The notes below the pieces were generated by a model. That model was not told the DNA's origin. It made no database searches and saw only the letters and a list, made by a program, of their open reading frames with translations. Below, one piece after another: positions 1 through 6,865 of a DNA stretch of 36,212 nt (its first letter is position 1; each line of letters opens with the position of its first letter). Made by a program: the position numbers and the translations under genes. Source of the stretch: OFTM382 sp964448185 (GTDB lineage: Bacteria > Planctomycetota > Phycisphaerae > Phycisphaerales > UBA1924); the NCBI GenBank assembly GCA_964448185.1, contig CAYUVO010000020.1:1-36212 (forward strand), in the 5' to 3' direction.

Positions 1-351
1 GCGGTGCTGATGGGGGCGGGGGATGACGAGGGCGCCGAGGCGTTGGGTGTGCGCACGGATCGGGTCCGGCGGTTGGTGATGGTGCTGTTGAGTTTGGTGG
101 TGGTGGTCGCGGTGCAGGTGGCGGGCGTGGTGCTCGCGACGGCGGTGCTGGTGCTGCCCGGCGCAGCAGCGTTGCGGGTGAGCCAGCGATTGTCAGCGGC
201 GCTTGTGTGGTCGGTGGCGTTGTCGGTTGGGGCGGTGGTGGTGGGAGGGGTGGCCGCGTTCGAGCTTGATGTGCCGCCGGGGCCTGCGATGGTGCTCGCG
301 GGTGTTGCGTTGTGGGCGTTGAGTGCTTTGGTTAAGCCATTGCGGGGATGA
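1..351 (+). CDS. Metal-ion ABC transporter permease, ABC-3 family (C-terminal fragment)
   Basis: The frame is open from the first base and ends at TGA 349-351, so only the last 116 codons are present. The visible part has about three hydrophobic helices. It contains the run VVVVAVQVAGVVLATAVLVLPG and, after it, the small-residue helix LPGAAALRVSQRLSAAL, which is typical of the C-terminal half of ZnuB/TroC-type permeases. These form the membrane channel of importers for zinc, manganese or iron. Which metal cannot be told from this fragment; the ATPase and binding protein should lie to the left. Family assignment is by recognition of the pattern and is fairly sure. The stop is followed by a 190-base gene-free stretch holding tandem terminator hairpins of the opposite strand. 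Confidence 0.75.
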   Translation, partial: AVLMGAGDDEGAEALGVRTDRVRRLVMVLLSLVVVVAVQVAGVVLATAVLVLPGAAALRVSQRLSAALVWSVALSVGAVVVGGVAAFELDVPPGPAMVLAGVALWALSALVKPLRG

Positions 352-425
352 AGGCGTCCGCCTCGCTGACACTCGGGGCTTGTTGTGTGCGATCTAAAGA
401 TACATAAACAAACTGTGCGCACAAA

Positions 426-451
426 CACTGACCCCGAGGCGTGAGTCAGTG
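426..451 (-). terminator. Terminator-like hairpin, copy 1 of a tandem pair
   Basis: Arms CACTGAC (426-432) and GTCAGTG (445-451) are perfect 7-base inverted repeats. Read on the minus strand the hairpin is followed by a short T-containing tract (TTTG). It lies downstream of the minus-strand gene ending at 542 and 51 bases beyond a nearly identical hairpin. Both are part of a duplicated unit of roughly 47 bases that begins with a TGTGCGCA palindrome. Confidence 0.5.
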
Positions 452-471
452 GCACGGGTTGGTGTGCGCAT

Positions 472-503
472 AAAAACACTGACCCCGAAGACGGGAGTCA
501 GTG
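472..503 (-). terminator. Rho-independent terminator, copy 2 of a tandem pair
   Basis: On the minus strand this reads CACTGAC-T-CCCG, loop TCTT, CGGG-GTCAGTG, then TTTTT. The stem is eleven pairs with one bulge and ends in a T-run. It is the first hairpin met after the stop of the exported thioredoxin-like gene (542), about 38 bases away, so it most likely ends that transcript. Read on the plus strand it lacks a T-run. Confidence 0.7.
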
Positions 504-541
504 GCACAGTTAGGAACACATGAGACGTGGAGTTGGGAGCG

Positions 542-1927
542 TTACTTGGAGAGTTCGAGGCCCTTGTCGACGGCGGCACGGATCTTGTCGAAGATCGGTG
601 CGTAGTCGCCACCTTCGGGCTTGTCGGACTGGTAGAGGATCTCGCCCGCGGGTCCTATGACGAACCAAGTGGGGTATCGGCTGACGTCAAAGAGCCTCGC
701 TGGTTTGTCTGCACCGACGAGCTGGATCCAGTCGTAGCCGTGCTCTTGGATGTATTCATAGGTGGCTTGGGGGTCTCGTTCGCGGACCGCGAGGCCGACC
801 ATTTTGAAGTGTTTTCGGTCACCGAAGTCTTCCCAGAGTTCGATGTTGAGGGGCGCAGCACGTTGCGAGGGGACGCTCCAAGTGCCCCAGAAGTAGAGCA
901 CCGAGGTGAAGCCGGTGAGAGATTTACGCGAGACGACGTCGCCGTCTTGGGTCTGGAACTGCCACTTGGGCGAGAGCTGATAGCTCGGGGTGATGTTCGG
1001 GTTTTTGGTGAGCGAGCGGAGGGGTTTGGCGCCGTCGTTGCCCGCTATCGCGTTGTGCTGTTCGGGGTTGGCAGCGCCCGCGGGCTTGAGGACTTCACGC
1101 TCGAAATCCTCGGGGGTTTCGATGGTCCAAGATTGGTCTGCGATGGTGGCATCATCGGTGGAGATGTTGGAGAACTCTGCGCCGATGGCTGTGCCTTTGT
1201 CGAACCCGCCCGGGTGGCGCATGATTCGGTGGGGCAGGTGGTCGGCATGGCCCAGCGCGATCGAGAGGTACTCGGAGCCGCTCCCTTTTTTGGTGGTAGC
1301 GTGGATGACTCGGCAGGGGACGCCAGCGATGGTTTCGTCGGGGGCCAGCTCGAACGTGGAGGCGTTGGGCGCAAGGATCGCAGCGAAGGGCGTCTGTCCC
1401 TTGTCCACACCCGGGAGGCTTTGGAGTTGGCGGACGGTGCTAAAGAGCGTGCCACGGACTCTGTTGGCGGGGCCTTCGATGACTGTCTTCGAGAGGCTTT
1501 CGCGGGTGGTCACGGTGTGGTCGTTCCAGACGACGTCGAAAGGGGTGTTTTCTTTGGTGCCAAAGGGCATGGCTTCGCCCGAGATGCGCACACGCCACAC
1601 GCCTTGATCGTCTGCAGCTGCGACGTATTGACCCGAAGCTGAGGGGAGCATGCCCGCTGCGAAGGCTTGTTCCATTTTGGCGACGAACTTGACATCGGCG
1701 ACAAACGCACCGGCTTCATCGAGCAGAGCATGCGTGGCTTCGAGGAGCTCGCGGGCTTCGTTGGATTCGACGTTGGTTCTGATGACATCACCGGCTTCGG
1801 CGTCGTCGTCCTGGGCTGCGAGTGGAGCTGTGGAGACGCTGAGCGTCATGAGGGCGGAACAGAACATGGCGGCGGCGGAGCGTCGCGACGGGAGGTGGAG
1901 CATGGTTGGAATCCTCAAGAAGTTCAT
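542..1927 (-). CDS. Exported protein with a cysteine-less thioredoxin (TlpA-like) domain
   Basis: 461 aa. The N-terminus carries a signal peptide (basic SRR, hydrophobic stretch, probable cleavage after APLAA near residue 38), so the protein should be exported. Residues about 40-310 form a domain I cannot assign to a function; it resembles the lipoprotein-carrier-like or DUF2092-like folds often joined to thioredoxins in planctomycetes. Residues about 325-461 have the TlpA/AhpC-TSA layout: FWGTW at the active site, a YPT cis-proline segment, then FVIGPAGEIL. The usual WCxxC reads W-S351-V-P-S354 (codons AGC and TCG), so both redox cysteines are missing and disulfide exchange is not expected. 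It lies 44 bases after trpC on the same strand, possibly co-transcribed. Two start ATGs are close (residues 1 and 9); the first is used. Confidence 0.85.
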   Translation of the reverse strand: MNFLRIPTMLHLPSRRSAAAMFCSALMTLSVSTAPLAAQDDDAEAGDVIRTNVESNEARELLEATHALLDEAGAFVADVKFVAKMEQAFAAGMLPSASGQYVAAADDQGVWRVRISGEAMPFGTKENTPFDVVWNDHTVTTRESLSKTVIEGPANRVRGTLFSTVRQLQSLPGVDKGQTPFAAILAPNASTFELAPDETIAGVPCRVIHATTKKGSGSEYLSIALGHADHLPHRIMRHPGGFDKGTAIGAEFSNISTDDATIADQSWTIETPEDFEREVLKPAGAANPEQHNAIAGNDGAKPLRSLTKNPNITPSYQLSPKWQFQTQDGDVVSRKSLTGFTSVLYFWGTWSVPSQRAAPLNIELWEDFGDRKHFKMVGLAVRERDPQATYEYIQEHGYDWIQLVGADKPARLFDVSRYPTWFVIGPAGEILYQSDKPEGGDYAPIFDKIRAAVDKGLELSK

Positions 1928-1971
1928 CAGTGGTGTTCGGAGTTGAAGGCTTTGATTCGTATTCGATTGCT

Positions 1972-2862
1972 TTATGCCAAGAGTTCGCTCAGGGCCTCGC
2001 CGGGGTCGGGCTGGCGCATCAGGTGTTCGCCCACGAGGGCGATTTTGACGCCGGCGTCTCGGAGTCGGTGGAGGTCGTCGGGGGTTTTTATGCCCGATTC
2101 GCTGACAAGGATGCCCGGGTCATCCACTAGATCGACGAGCCGGAGTGTGGTGTTGAGATCAACGGTCATGGATTGGAGGTCCCGGTTATTGATACCCAGT
2201 AAGCCGTAGGCGGGGTGCGGGAAACCGATGTGTGGGCGAACTCGGAGGAGATTGTCCATGGAGTGGACTTCGAGCAGTGCGGTCATTTGGAGCTGTTGAG
2301 CGAGGATGAGCAGGTCGACGAGCCTGCTTTCGGTGAGGCACTCGGCGATGAGCAAGATGGCATCGGCCCCGGCTGCGCGGCTCTCCCAGAGCTGCCAGGG
2401 ATCAACGATAAAGTCCTTGCGGAGCACGGGCAGCGGAGTGGCGGCCTTGACAGATTCGATGTATGTCAGGTGTCCCGAGAAGTACTTTTCGTCCGTGAGG
2501 CAAGAGATGGCCGATGCACCATTGGCGGTGTAGGCGCGGGCGATTTCGTCTGGATTGAAGCCATCACCGGCGTATTCTGGACGGATGAGCCCTGCACTGG
2601 GGCTGGAACGCTTGATCTCGGCGATGATGGCGGTACGCCTGTCGGGCTTGGTGAGGGCGGCGAAGAAGTTACGCGGCGGCTCGGCCGCTGCCACCTGAGC
2701 CTCGAGCTCGCGGAAAGGAATCCGTGCCTTGGCGCGTTCAACCTCTGCCATTTTGTGTGCGACGATCTCACCGAGGACACCCGGGATGGATCGGCCTGCC
2801 TCTTCTGGGGCGGGCTCGGGCTTTTCTGATGAGGGCGGGGGTGGTGGGGGCATGGGCCACAT
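1972..2862 (-). CDS. trpC: Indole-3-glycerol phosphate synthase
   Basis: Converts carboxyphenylamino-deoxyribulose phosphate to indole-3-glycerol phosphate, the fourth step of tryptophan synthesis, in the cytoplasm. The 296-aa product is a (beta/alpha)8 barrel with the family motifs in order: IPGVLGEIVAHK near the start, IIAEIKRSSPSAG, VLRKDFIVDPWQ, ADAILLIAECL, LLEVHS, GINNRDL and LVSESGI. Usual length is about 260 aa. The extra residues are a proline-rich leader (MWPM followed by six prolines), so the true start could be the ATG at 2862 or the one at 2853. Upstream on the minus strand lie a GTTGCC/GGCAAC inverted repeat and the assembly gap. No other trp gene is in the window. The thioredoxin-like gene follows after 44 bases. 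Confidence 0.95.
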   Translation of the reverse strand: MWPMPPPPPPSSEKPEPAPEEAGRSIPGVLGEIVAHKMAEVERAKARIPFRELEAQVAAAEPPRNFFAALTKPDRRTAIIAEIKRSSPSAGLIRPEYAGDGFNPDEIARAYTANGASAISCLTDEKYFSGHLTYIESVKAATPLPVLRKDFIVDPWQLWESRAAGADAILLIAECLTESRLVDLLILAQQLQMTALLEVHSMDNLLRVRPHIGFPHPAYGLLGINNRDLQSMTVDLNTTLRLVDLVDDPGILVSESGIKTPDDLHRLRDAGVKIALVGEHLMRQPDPGEALSELLA

Positions 2863-2863
2863 T

Positions 2864-2883
2864 GTTGCCTTGCTGGGGGCAAC
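2864..2883 (-). repeat. Inverted repeat in the trpC leader
   Basis: GTTGCC and GGCAAC form perfect 6-base arms around an 8-base loop, directly upstream of the trpC start on the minus strand. It could form a hairpin in the 5' leader close to the ribosome binding region. Whether it has a role is unknown. Confidence 0.4.
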
Positions 2884-2913
2884 TCTCCTGTTGTGTAGCT
2901 CGGTTGCTTGGGG

Positions 2914-2934
2914 NNNNNNNNNNNNNNNNNNNNN
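2914..2934. other. Assembly gap followed by a poly-G run
   Basis: Twenty-one Ns are followed by a run of about 20 bases that is almost all G (2935-2954). The gap lies in the divergent region between trpC and the CPBP protease, so the promoters and the exact 5' end of one or both genes may be hidden in it. The run of Ns may not equal the real length. Confidence 0.95.
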
Positions 2935-2977
2935 GGGCGGGGGGGGGGGGGGGGCTTCTCCGAGGGAGGTGGCTGCG

Positions 2978-3880
2978 GTGACTCTTGATGACGTGGCGCA
3001 GGGGGTTTCAACGTATCGGCTCCCCATCTTGATCGGCATCTCGGCGTTGGTGCTTGTGATGCTTTGGGCTGGAGACGTGATCAAACCGGGATCTTTGGGT
3101 CGATCGGGCTTGCGGGACGTCAAGGGGTTGCCGAGTGCGGTGTGGGCATTTTGTGCGCTGCTGGTGATGCTGTCGATGCCGTTGGCCACGGGAGCGGTGC
3201 AAGGGCAGGAGGCGGGGGGGTGGATCGATTCGGGCTGGCTGGGGAGCGGGTCGTCCGCGGTGCGCAGGCTGGCGATTCCGATGCTTATTGGCGGGTTTGC
3301 GGGGGTGGTGGTAGCTCTCGGGATGGTGTATATCACAGCGACTTCGGCTCTCAATGCGGGGCTTCGTCCGAAGGCTGCGGACTTTCCGATCGGGCTCGGG
3401 CTGTTTGTGTTGGCGTTACCGATCGTGCTGTTGGTGGGCGAGTTGTCGGTGGCGATCCATGAGGCGCTGAGCGGTGCGGGCCTTGCAGCGAACGAGATTG
3501 CCCACCCGACGCTATCAACGATCGTCGAGAACCAGTCTGATCCTTGGACGTGGGCGATCATCGCGGTGGTGGTGCTGGCGGTGCCGGTGGTCGAGGAGAT
3601 TGCGTATCGGGCGTTTTTGCAGTCGGCGATCTTCAAGGCAACGGGTCAGGTGTGGACGGGGATTGTGCTGACTTCGCTGATCTTTGCGGGGATGCACATG
3701 CTTGGCGGCGAAGAGGGCGGCGGCGTGCCTTGGTATGCGGCGATGGGGATTCTGGCGTTGGGGTTGAGCTGCGGGCTTGCGTATGAGCGGACTCGGCGGA
3801 TCGGGGTGCCGATTGCGATGCACGCGAGCTTCAATGCGTTGAACGTGATTTTTGCGATGTCGGTGACGGGTGGGTCGTAG
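2978..3880 (+). CDS. CPBP family intramembrane metalloprotease
   Basis: A polytopic membrane protein of the CAAX-protease and bacteriocin-processing (CPBP, Abi) family, related to Rce1. All three signature motifs are present: E206-E207-I-A-Y-R211, F236-A-G-M-H240 and H282-A-S-F-N286. These supply the paired glutamates and histidines of the metal site. Hydrophobic segments flank them through the protein. The GTG at 2978 is chosen because GGGAGG lies 8 bases before it and because it avoids overlap with trpC. An ATG at 2852 is in frame across the gap and would add a signal-peptide-like stretch (MGHIVALLGATLLLCSSVAW), but that start overlaps the trpC start head to head and lacks a good ribosome site. 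The substrate is unknown. TAG at 3878-3880. Confidence 0.85.
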   Translation: MTLDDVAQGVSTYRLPILIGISALVLVMLWAGDVIKPGSLGRSGLRDVKGLPSAVWAFCALLVMLSMPLATGAVQGQEAGGWIDSGWLGSGSSAVRRLAIPMLIGGFAGVVVALGMVYITATSALNAGLRPKAADFPIGLGLFVLALPIVLLVGELSVAIHEALSGAGLAANEIAHPTLSTIVENQSDPWTWAIIAVVVLAVPVVEEIAYRAFLQSAIFKATGQVWTGIVLTSLIFAGMHMLGGEEGGGVPWYAAMGILALGLSCGLAYERTRRIGVPIAMHASFNALNVIFAMSVTGGS

Positions 3881-3902
3881 CGCAGACGGGCAAGATGTCC
3901 GT

Positions 3903-3922
3903 CCCGCTGAAGAACGGGACAA
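3903..3922 (+). other. Small hairpin after the CPBP gene
   Basis: GTCCCG and CGGGAC form 6-base arms around CTGAAGAA. It lies between the CPBP stop and the next start. There is no T-run on either strand, so it is a weak terminator candidate at best. Confidence 0.3.
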
Positions 3923-3940
3923 ACGAACATAGCATGGGGT

Positions 3941-4957
3941 ATGGAACGAATCGGTAAGCCGCCGGATATGTCGTTGGTGGGGGCGGTGACGATTGATGAT
4001 GTGCGGAGGGCTGCTGCGAGGCTCGATGGTGTGGCTGTGCGCACGCCGACGCTGCGGGTGCCGATGCTCGAGCAGCTCACGGGTGCTCAGCGTGTGTGGC
4101 TCAAATGTGAGAACCTCCAACGCATCAATGCGTTTAAGTTTCGTGGCGCGTACAACGCGATGGCGCAGATAAGTGATGGCGTTGGGGTCTTGGCGTATTC
4201 GTCGGGGAATCATGCGCAGGCGGTGGCGCTGTCGGCGAAGTTGCTCTCGATGCGGGCGGTGGTGGTGATGCCGAGCGATGCGCCAAGGGTCAAGCTTGAT
4301 CGCACACGGAAGCTGCTCGAAGGGGCTGGTGCGGGCAGCAAAGTCGTCGAATATGACCCGAAGGTGACGCGGCGCGAGGAACTCGGCGCGACGATTGCCA
4401 AGGACCAGGGGCTTGAGATCGTTCGGCCCTATGACGATCCGCGAGTAATCGCTGGGCAGGGGACCGCGGCGCTGGAGTTGTTCGAGGATGCTGATGGTTC
4501 GGTTGATACATTGCTTGTGCCGTGTGGCGGGGGCGGGCTGCTCAGCGGGTGCGCGGTGACGGCTCGGGGGTTAGCAAACGGATGCAAGGTCATCGGCGTC
4601 GAGCCCGAGAACGCGGACGACGCGGCAAAGAGCTTTGCGTCGGGTGTGTTGCACGCGGTTGAGAACCCTGAGACGATCGCGGACGGCGCGCGCACGCCGT
4701 ACTTGGGGCGGTACACGTTTGCGTTGGTTCGTGCGCACGTCGATGACATCGTGACGGTGAGTGATGCGAAGCTGATTGAGGCGGTGCGGTTCGCTGCGAG
4801 CGAGCTCAAGCTGGTAGTTGAGCCTACGGGTGTGCTGGGGCTTGCTCGGCTTATGGAGATGAGGGGCCAACTCGCAGGCCAGCGGGTGGGGGTGGTGCTT
4901 ACGGGCGGGAATATTGATCCGAAGATGCTGGCGGAGCTGATGGGATCAACTTGCTAG
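3941..4957 (+). CDS. Threonine/serine dehydratase, PLP-dependent (IlvA/TdcB-like)
   Basis: 338 aa, fold-type II pyridoxal-phosphate enzyme. Members deaminate threonine to 2-oxobutanoate or serine to pyruvate; some are serine racemases. The Schiff-base lysine is K66 in NAFKFRGAYNA, close to the usual SFKxRGA. SSGNHAQAVA and the phosphate-binding loop CGGGGLLSG are present, and LTGGNID lies near the end. There is no C-terminal ACT-like regulatory domain, so allosteric control by isoleucine as in long IlvA is unlikely. The substrate cannot be settled from sequence alone. The ATG at 3941 is used; an internal ATG at 3968 (MSLVGAV) would remove nine residues. A TAGCAT hexamer ends 5 bases before the start. 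Confidence 0.88.
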   Translation: MERIGKPPDMSLVGAVTIDDVRRAAARLDGVAVRTPTLRVPMLEQLTGAQRVWLKCENLQRINAFKFRGAYNAMAQISDGVGVLAYSSGNHAQAVALSAKLLSMRAVVVMPSDAPRVKLDRTRKLLEGAGAGSKVVEYDPKVTRREELGATIAKDQGLEIVRPYDDPRVIAGQGTAALELFEDADGSVDTLLVPCGGGGLLSGCAVTARGLANGCKVIGVEPENADDAAKSFASGVLHAVENPETIADGARTPYLGRYTFALVRAHVDDIVTVSDAKLIEAVRFAASELKLVVEPTGVLGLARLMEMRGQLAGQRVGVVLTGGNIDPKMLAELMGSTC

Positions 4958-4984
4958 AGGCATGTGGGCGATGGGGAGCGCGTC

Positions 4985-4993
4985 TGGTATGCT
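4985..4993 (+). promoter_or_regulatory. Extended -10 promoter element, possible leaderless start
   Basis: TGG-TATGCT (4985-4993) matches an extended -10 box. The ATG at 5000 begins 6 bases after it, exactly where transcription would start. No convincing -35 box or ribosome site is seen, so the mRNA may be leaderless. Confidence 0.45.
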
Positions 4994-4999
4994 GCACAG

Positions 5000-5479
5000 A
5001 TGCGGCTGCCACTGTCCAAGATCTACCGAGCGTTTCCCGAGCTTGACCGGTTCGATGACGCTTTGTGCAAGGTGTTTGTCAAGCGAGCGAGAGAAGCGAA
5101 GAAGGTTTCGGGTCGGGTGTTCGCGGTGTTGGTGCTGCCGGTGTATTTTTTGCTGGCATATTTCTTGTTCTTCATTCTTGTGTGGATTGACGGCTGGGTG
5201 GCCCTTCCTGACACGCCTCTGTTTATCGCCCTTGTCATGGCGAGTATTCCGTTGATGCCGGCGGTCATACTGCTGATATTCAGAGACGTGTGGCTGCGGT
5301 GGGCGCTGCGTTCACAGGTGGGTTCGACCAACTGCCTCTGCGGCTATTCGCTGCTCGGGCTGACACTTGTTGACAACGCCGTGCAATGCCCCGAGTGCGG
5401 CGAACGGATCAGCTTGACCAACCGAGGACTTTCGCCCGAGGACTTGCTCGCGGGGGCGCTTACGTCCGAAGCAGGCTGA
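5000..5479 (+). CDS. Small membrane protein with C-terminal zinc ribbon
   Basis: 159 aa, function unknown. A basic cytoplasmic start is followed by two hydrophobic helices (about residues 37-60 and 68-92). A C-terminal zinc ribbon follows, with ligand pairs CLCGYSLLGL and CPECGE. This CxCGYxLxGL...CPECG tail is a recurrent module on planctomycete membrane proteins. The ATG at 5000 is preferred because of the extended -10 box just before it; an in-frame GTG at 4964 would add twelve residues. The gene starts 42 bases after the dehydratase. It ends inside the last codons of the convergent DUF1501 gene, overlapping it by 20 bases (5460-5479). Confidence 0.75.
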   Translation: MRLPLSKIYRAFPELDRFDDALCKVFVKRAREAKKVSGRVFAVLVLPVYFLLAYFLFFILVWIDGWVALPDTPLFIALVMASIPLMPAVILLIFRDVWLRWALRSQVGSTNCLCGYSLLGLTLVDNAVQCPECGERISLTNRGLSPEDLLAGALTSEAG

Positions 5480-6827
5480 TCTTGCGGTAGGAGCGTTCGA
5501 GGATTTTGCGAGAGTCTGCGGTGAGCCAGTCTTCGAGGACGGTGGCGTAGACGGATCTAAAGTCGAGGCTGTACTTGAGGTCGCCGTTGTCGAGGTCTTG
5601 GAGCGAGGGGTGGTTGCCGAGGACTCCGGGCTGGACCATCGGGCCGAAGAAGAACATGGGTGCCGCGGTGCCGTGATCGGTTCCGCCGCTGGCGTTTTGT
5701 CCGACTCGGCGGCCGAACTCGCTAAAAGTCATGGTGAGAACTCGCTGGTCTTGGCCTTGTTGTTTGAGGTCGGCGTAGAAGGCGGCGACGGCGTCGCTGA
5801 ACTGCCGGAGCAAGTTGGCGTGGCGGCCGTTGGCGGCGCCTTGTCCTGCGTGCGTGTCGAAGCTGCCGTGGGTTGCGTAGAAGACGCGGGTCTTGAGCCC
5901 GGCTCCGATCATGCCTGCGATCATGGCGAGGTCTTGTCCGAGCTTTGATTGTGGGTAGGCGACCGCGGGCTGGCGTGCGACAGCGTTGCGGATCTGTTCG
6001 CTGCTGACCTGCGCGTCGAGTGCGGTGCGCATGAGGAAACTAGCGGTGGAGTGTTCGTCATGGTTGGCTGCGTTGGCGGAGTGCTTGAGGGCGTCTCGGT
6101 TGAGGGCTGCGTAGGGATCGGCGAGCGAGTCGTGGACGTCCTCACCGATCCATCGGAAGAGGTCGGCGGTCTCGAAGCTGATGGGTTTGGTCTTGCGGCC
6201 TTGCAACGCGAGCGGGGCTTCGCGGCCCAGGGCGATCGCGAGCTGACCTGAGCTTGTTTGTGATGTGTCGGTTCGTGAAGGATCGGGAGTCTCGGCCTGT
6301 CCGCTTTCGCCTTTGCCGAAGCCGCAGCATTGTGCGTCGATGTATCGTCCGAGCCAGCCGTCACCCGTGCCGCTGGTGTCGGCGGTGTGCCAGATGTCCA
6401 TGCTTTTGAAGTGTGAGCGGTTGGGGTTGGGATAGCCGACGCCTTGGATGATGGACATCATGCCTTCGTCGTAGAGCTCGCGTACTGAGTCGAGCGCGGG
6501 GTGGAGCCCGATGCCGCCGGTGCGTTTGCCGCTGAGTTTGCCGACTTGGTTTTTGGGGATGGCGATGCCGCCCCGGCCTCGGTAGTACTGATCGTCGCCG
6601 TAGGGGATGACGGTGTTGAGCCCGTCGTTGCCGCCCGAGAGCTGGACGATGACGAGGATCTTGTCTTCGTCGACTCCCGGGATGGAGGACATGCCCATCG
6701 CGGGCATGGGGAGCCCGAACGCGGATGCGTTGACAAACGCGGGGACGGTGATGGCAGCGGAGGCCATGGCGAGGGTGGTGCCGAGGAACTCGCGTCGTGT
6801 GTATGCGGGTTTGTTGTGCAGGTCCAT
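5460..6827 (-). CDS. DUF1501 family protein, Tat-exported
   Basis: 455 aa. The N-terminus has a twin-arginine signal (TRREFLG then a hydrophobic stretch ending near ASAFG), so the protein is probably exported folded. The DUF1501 core is recognisable from LVIVQLSGGNDGLNTV, YPNPNRSHFKSMDIW, THGSFDTHAGQ and TFSEFGRRVGQNASGGTDHG, a metal-site-like pattern shared with the alkaline-phosphatase/sulfatase superfamily. The biochemical role of the family is unknown. GGAG lies 11 bases before the ATG at 6827. DUF1800 lies 38 bases upstream on the same strand; the two families are nearly always paired. The stop overlaps the convergent zinc-ribbon gene. Confidence 0.9.
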   Translation of the reverse strand: MDLHNKPAYTRREFLGTTLAMASAAITVPAFVNASAFGLPMPAMGMSSIPGVDEDKILVIVQLSGGNDGLNTVIPYGDDQYYRGRGGIAIPKNQVGKLSGKRTGGIGLHPALDSVRELYDEGMMSIIQGVGYPNPNRSHFKSMDIWHTADTSGTGDGWLGRYIDAQCCGFGKGESGQAETPDPSRTDTSQTSSGQLAIALGREAPLALQGRKTKPISFETADLFRWIGEDVHDSLADPYAALNRDALKHSANAANHDEHSTASFLMRTALDAQVSSEQIRNAVARQPAVAYPQSKLGQDLAMIAGMIGAGLKTRVFYATHGSFDTHAGQGAANGRHANLLRQFSDAVAAFYADLKQQGQDQRVLTMTFSEFGRRVGQNASGGTDHGTAAPMFFFGPMVQPGVLGNHPSLQDLDNGDLKYSLDFRSVYATVLEDWLTADSRKILERSYRKISLLRT

Positions 6828-6865
6828 GCTGGACTCCGGGGGGATGGTGGGTTGTGCCGAGGAGA

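Noticed and set aside
352..541. Short minus-strand open frame over the hairpin repeats (394-612)
   Set aside because: It overlaps the end of the exported thioredoxin-like gene and the two terminator hairpins, and its product is Ser/Thr/Arg-rich with no motif.
2863..3636. Open extension of the trpC frame through the gap
   Set aside because: It runs antisense through the CPBP protease gene, and TrpC motifs begin only after 2862.
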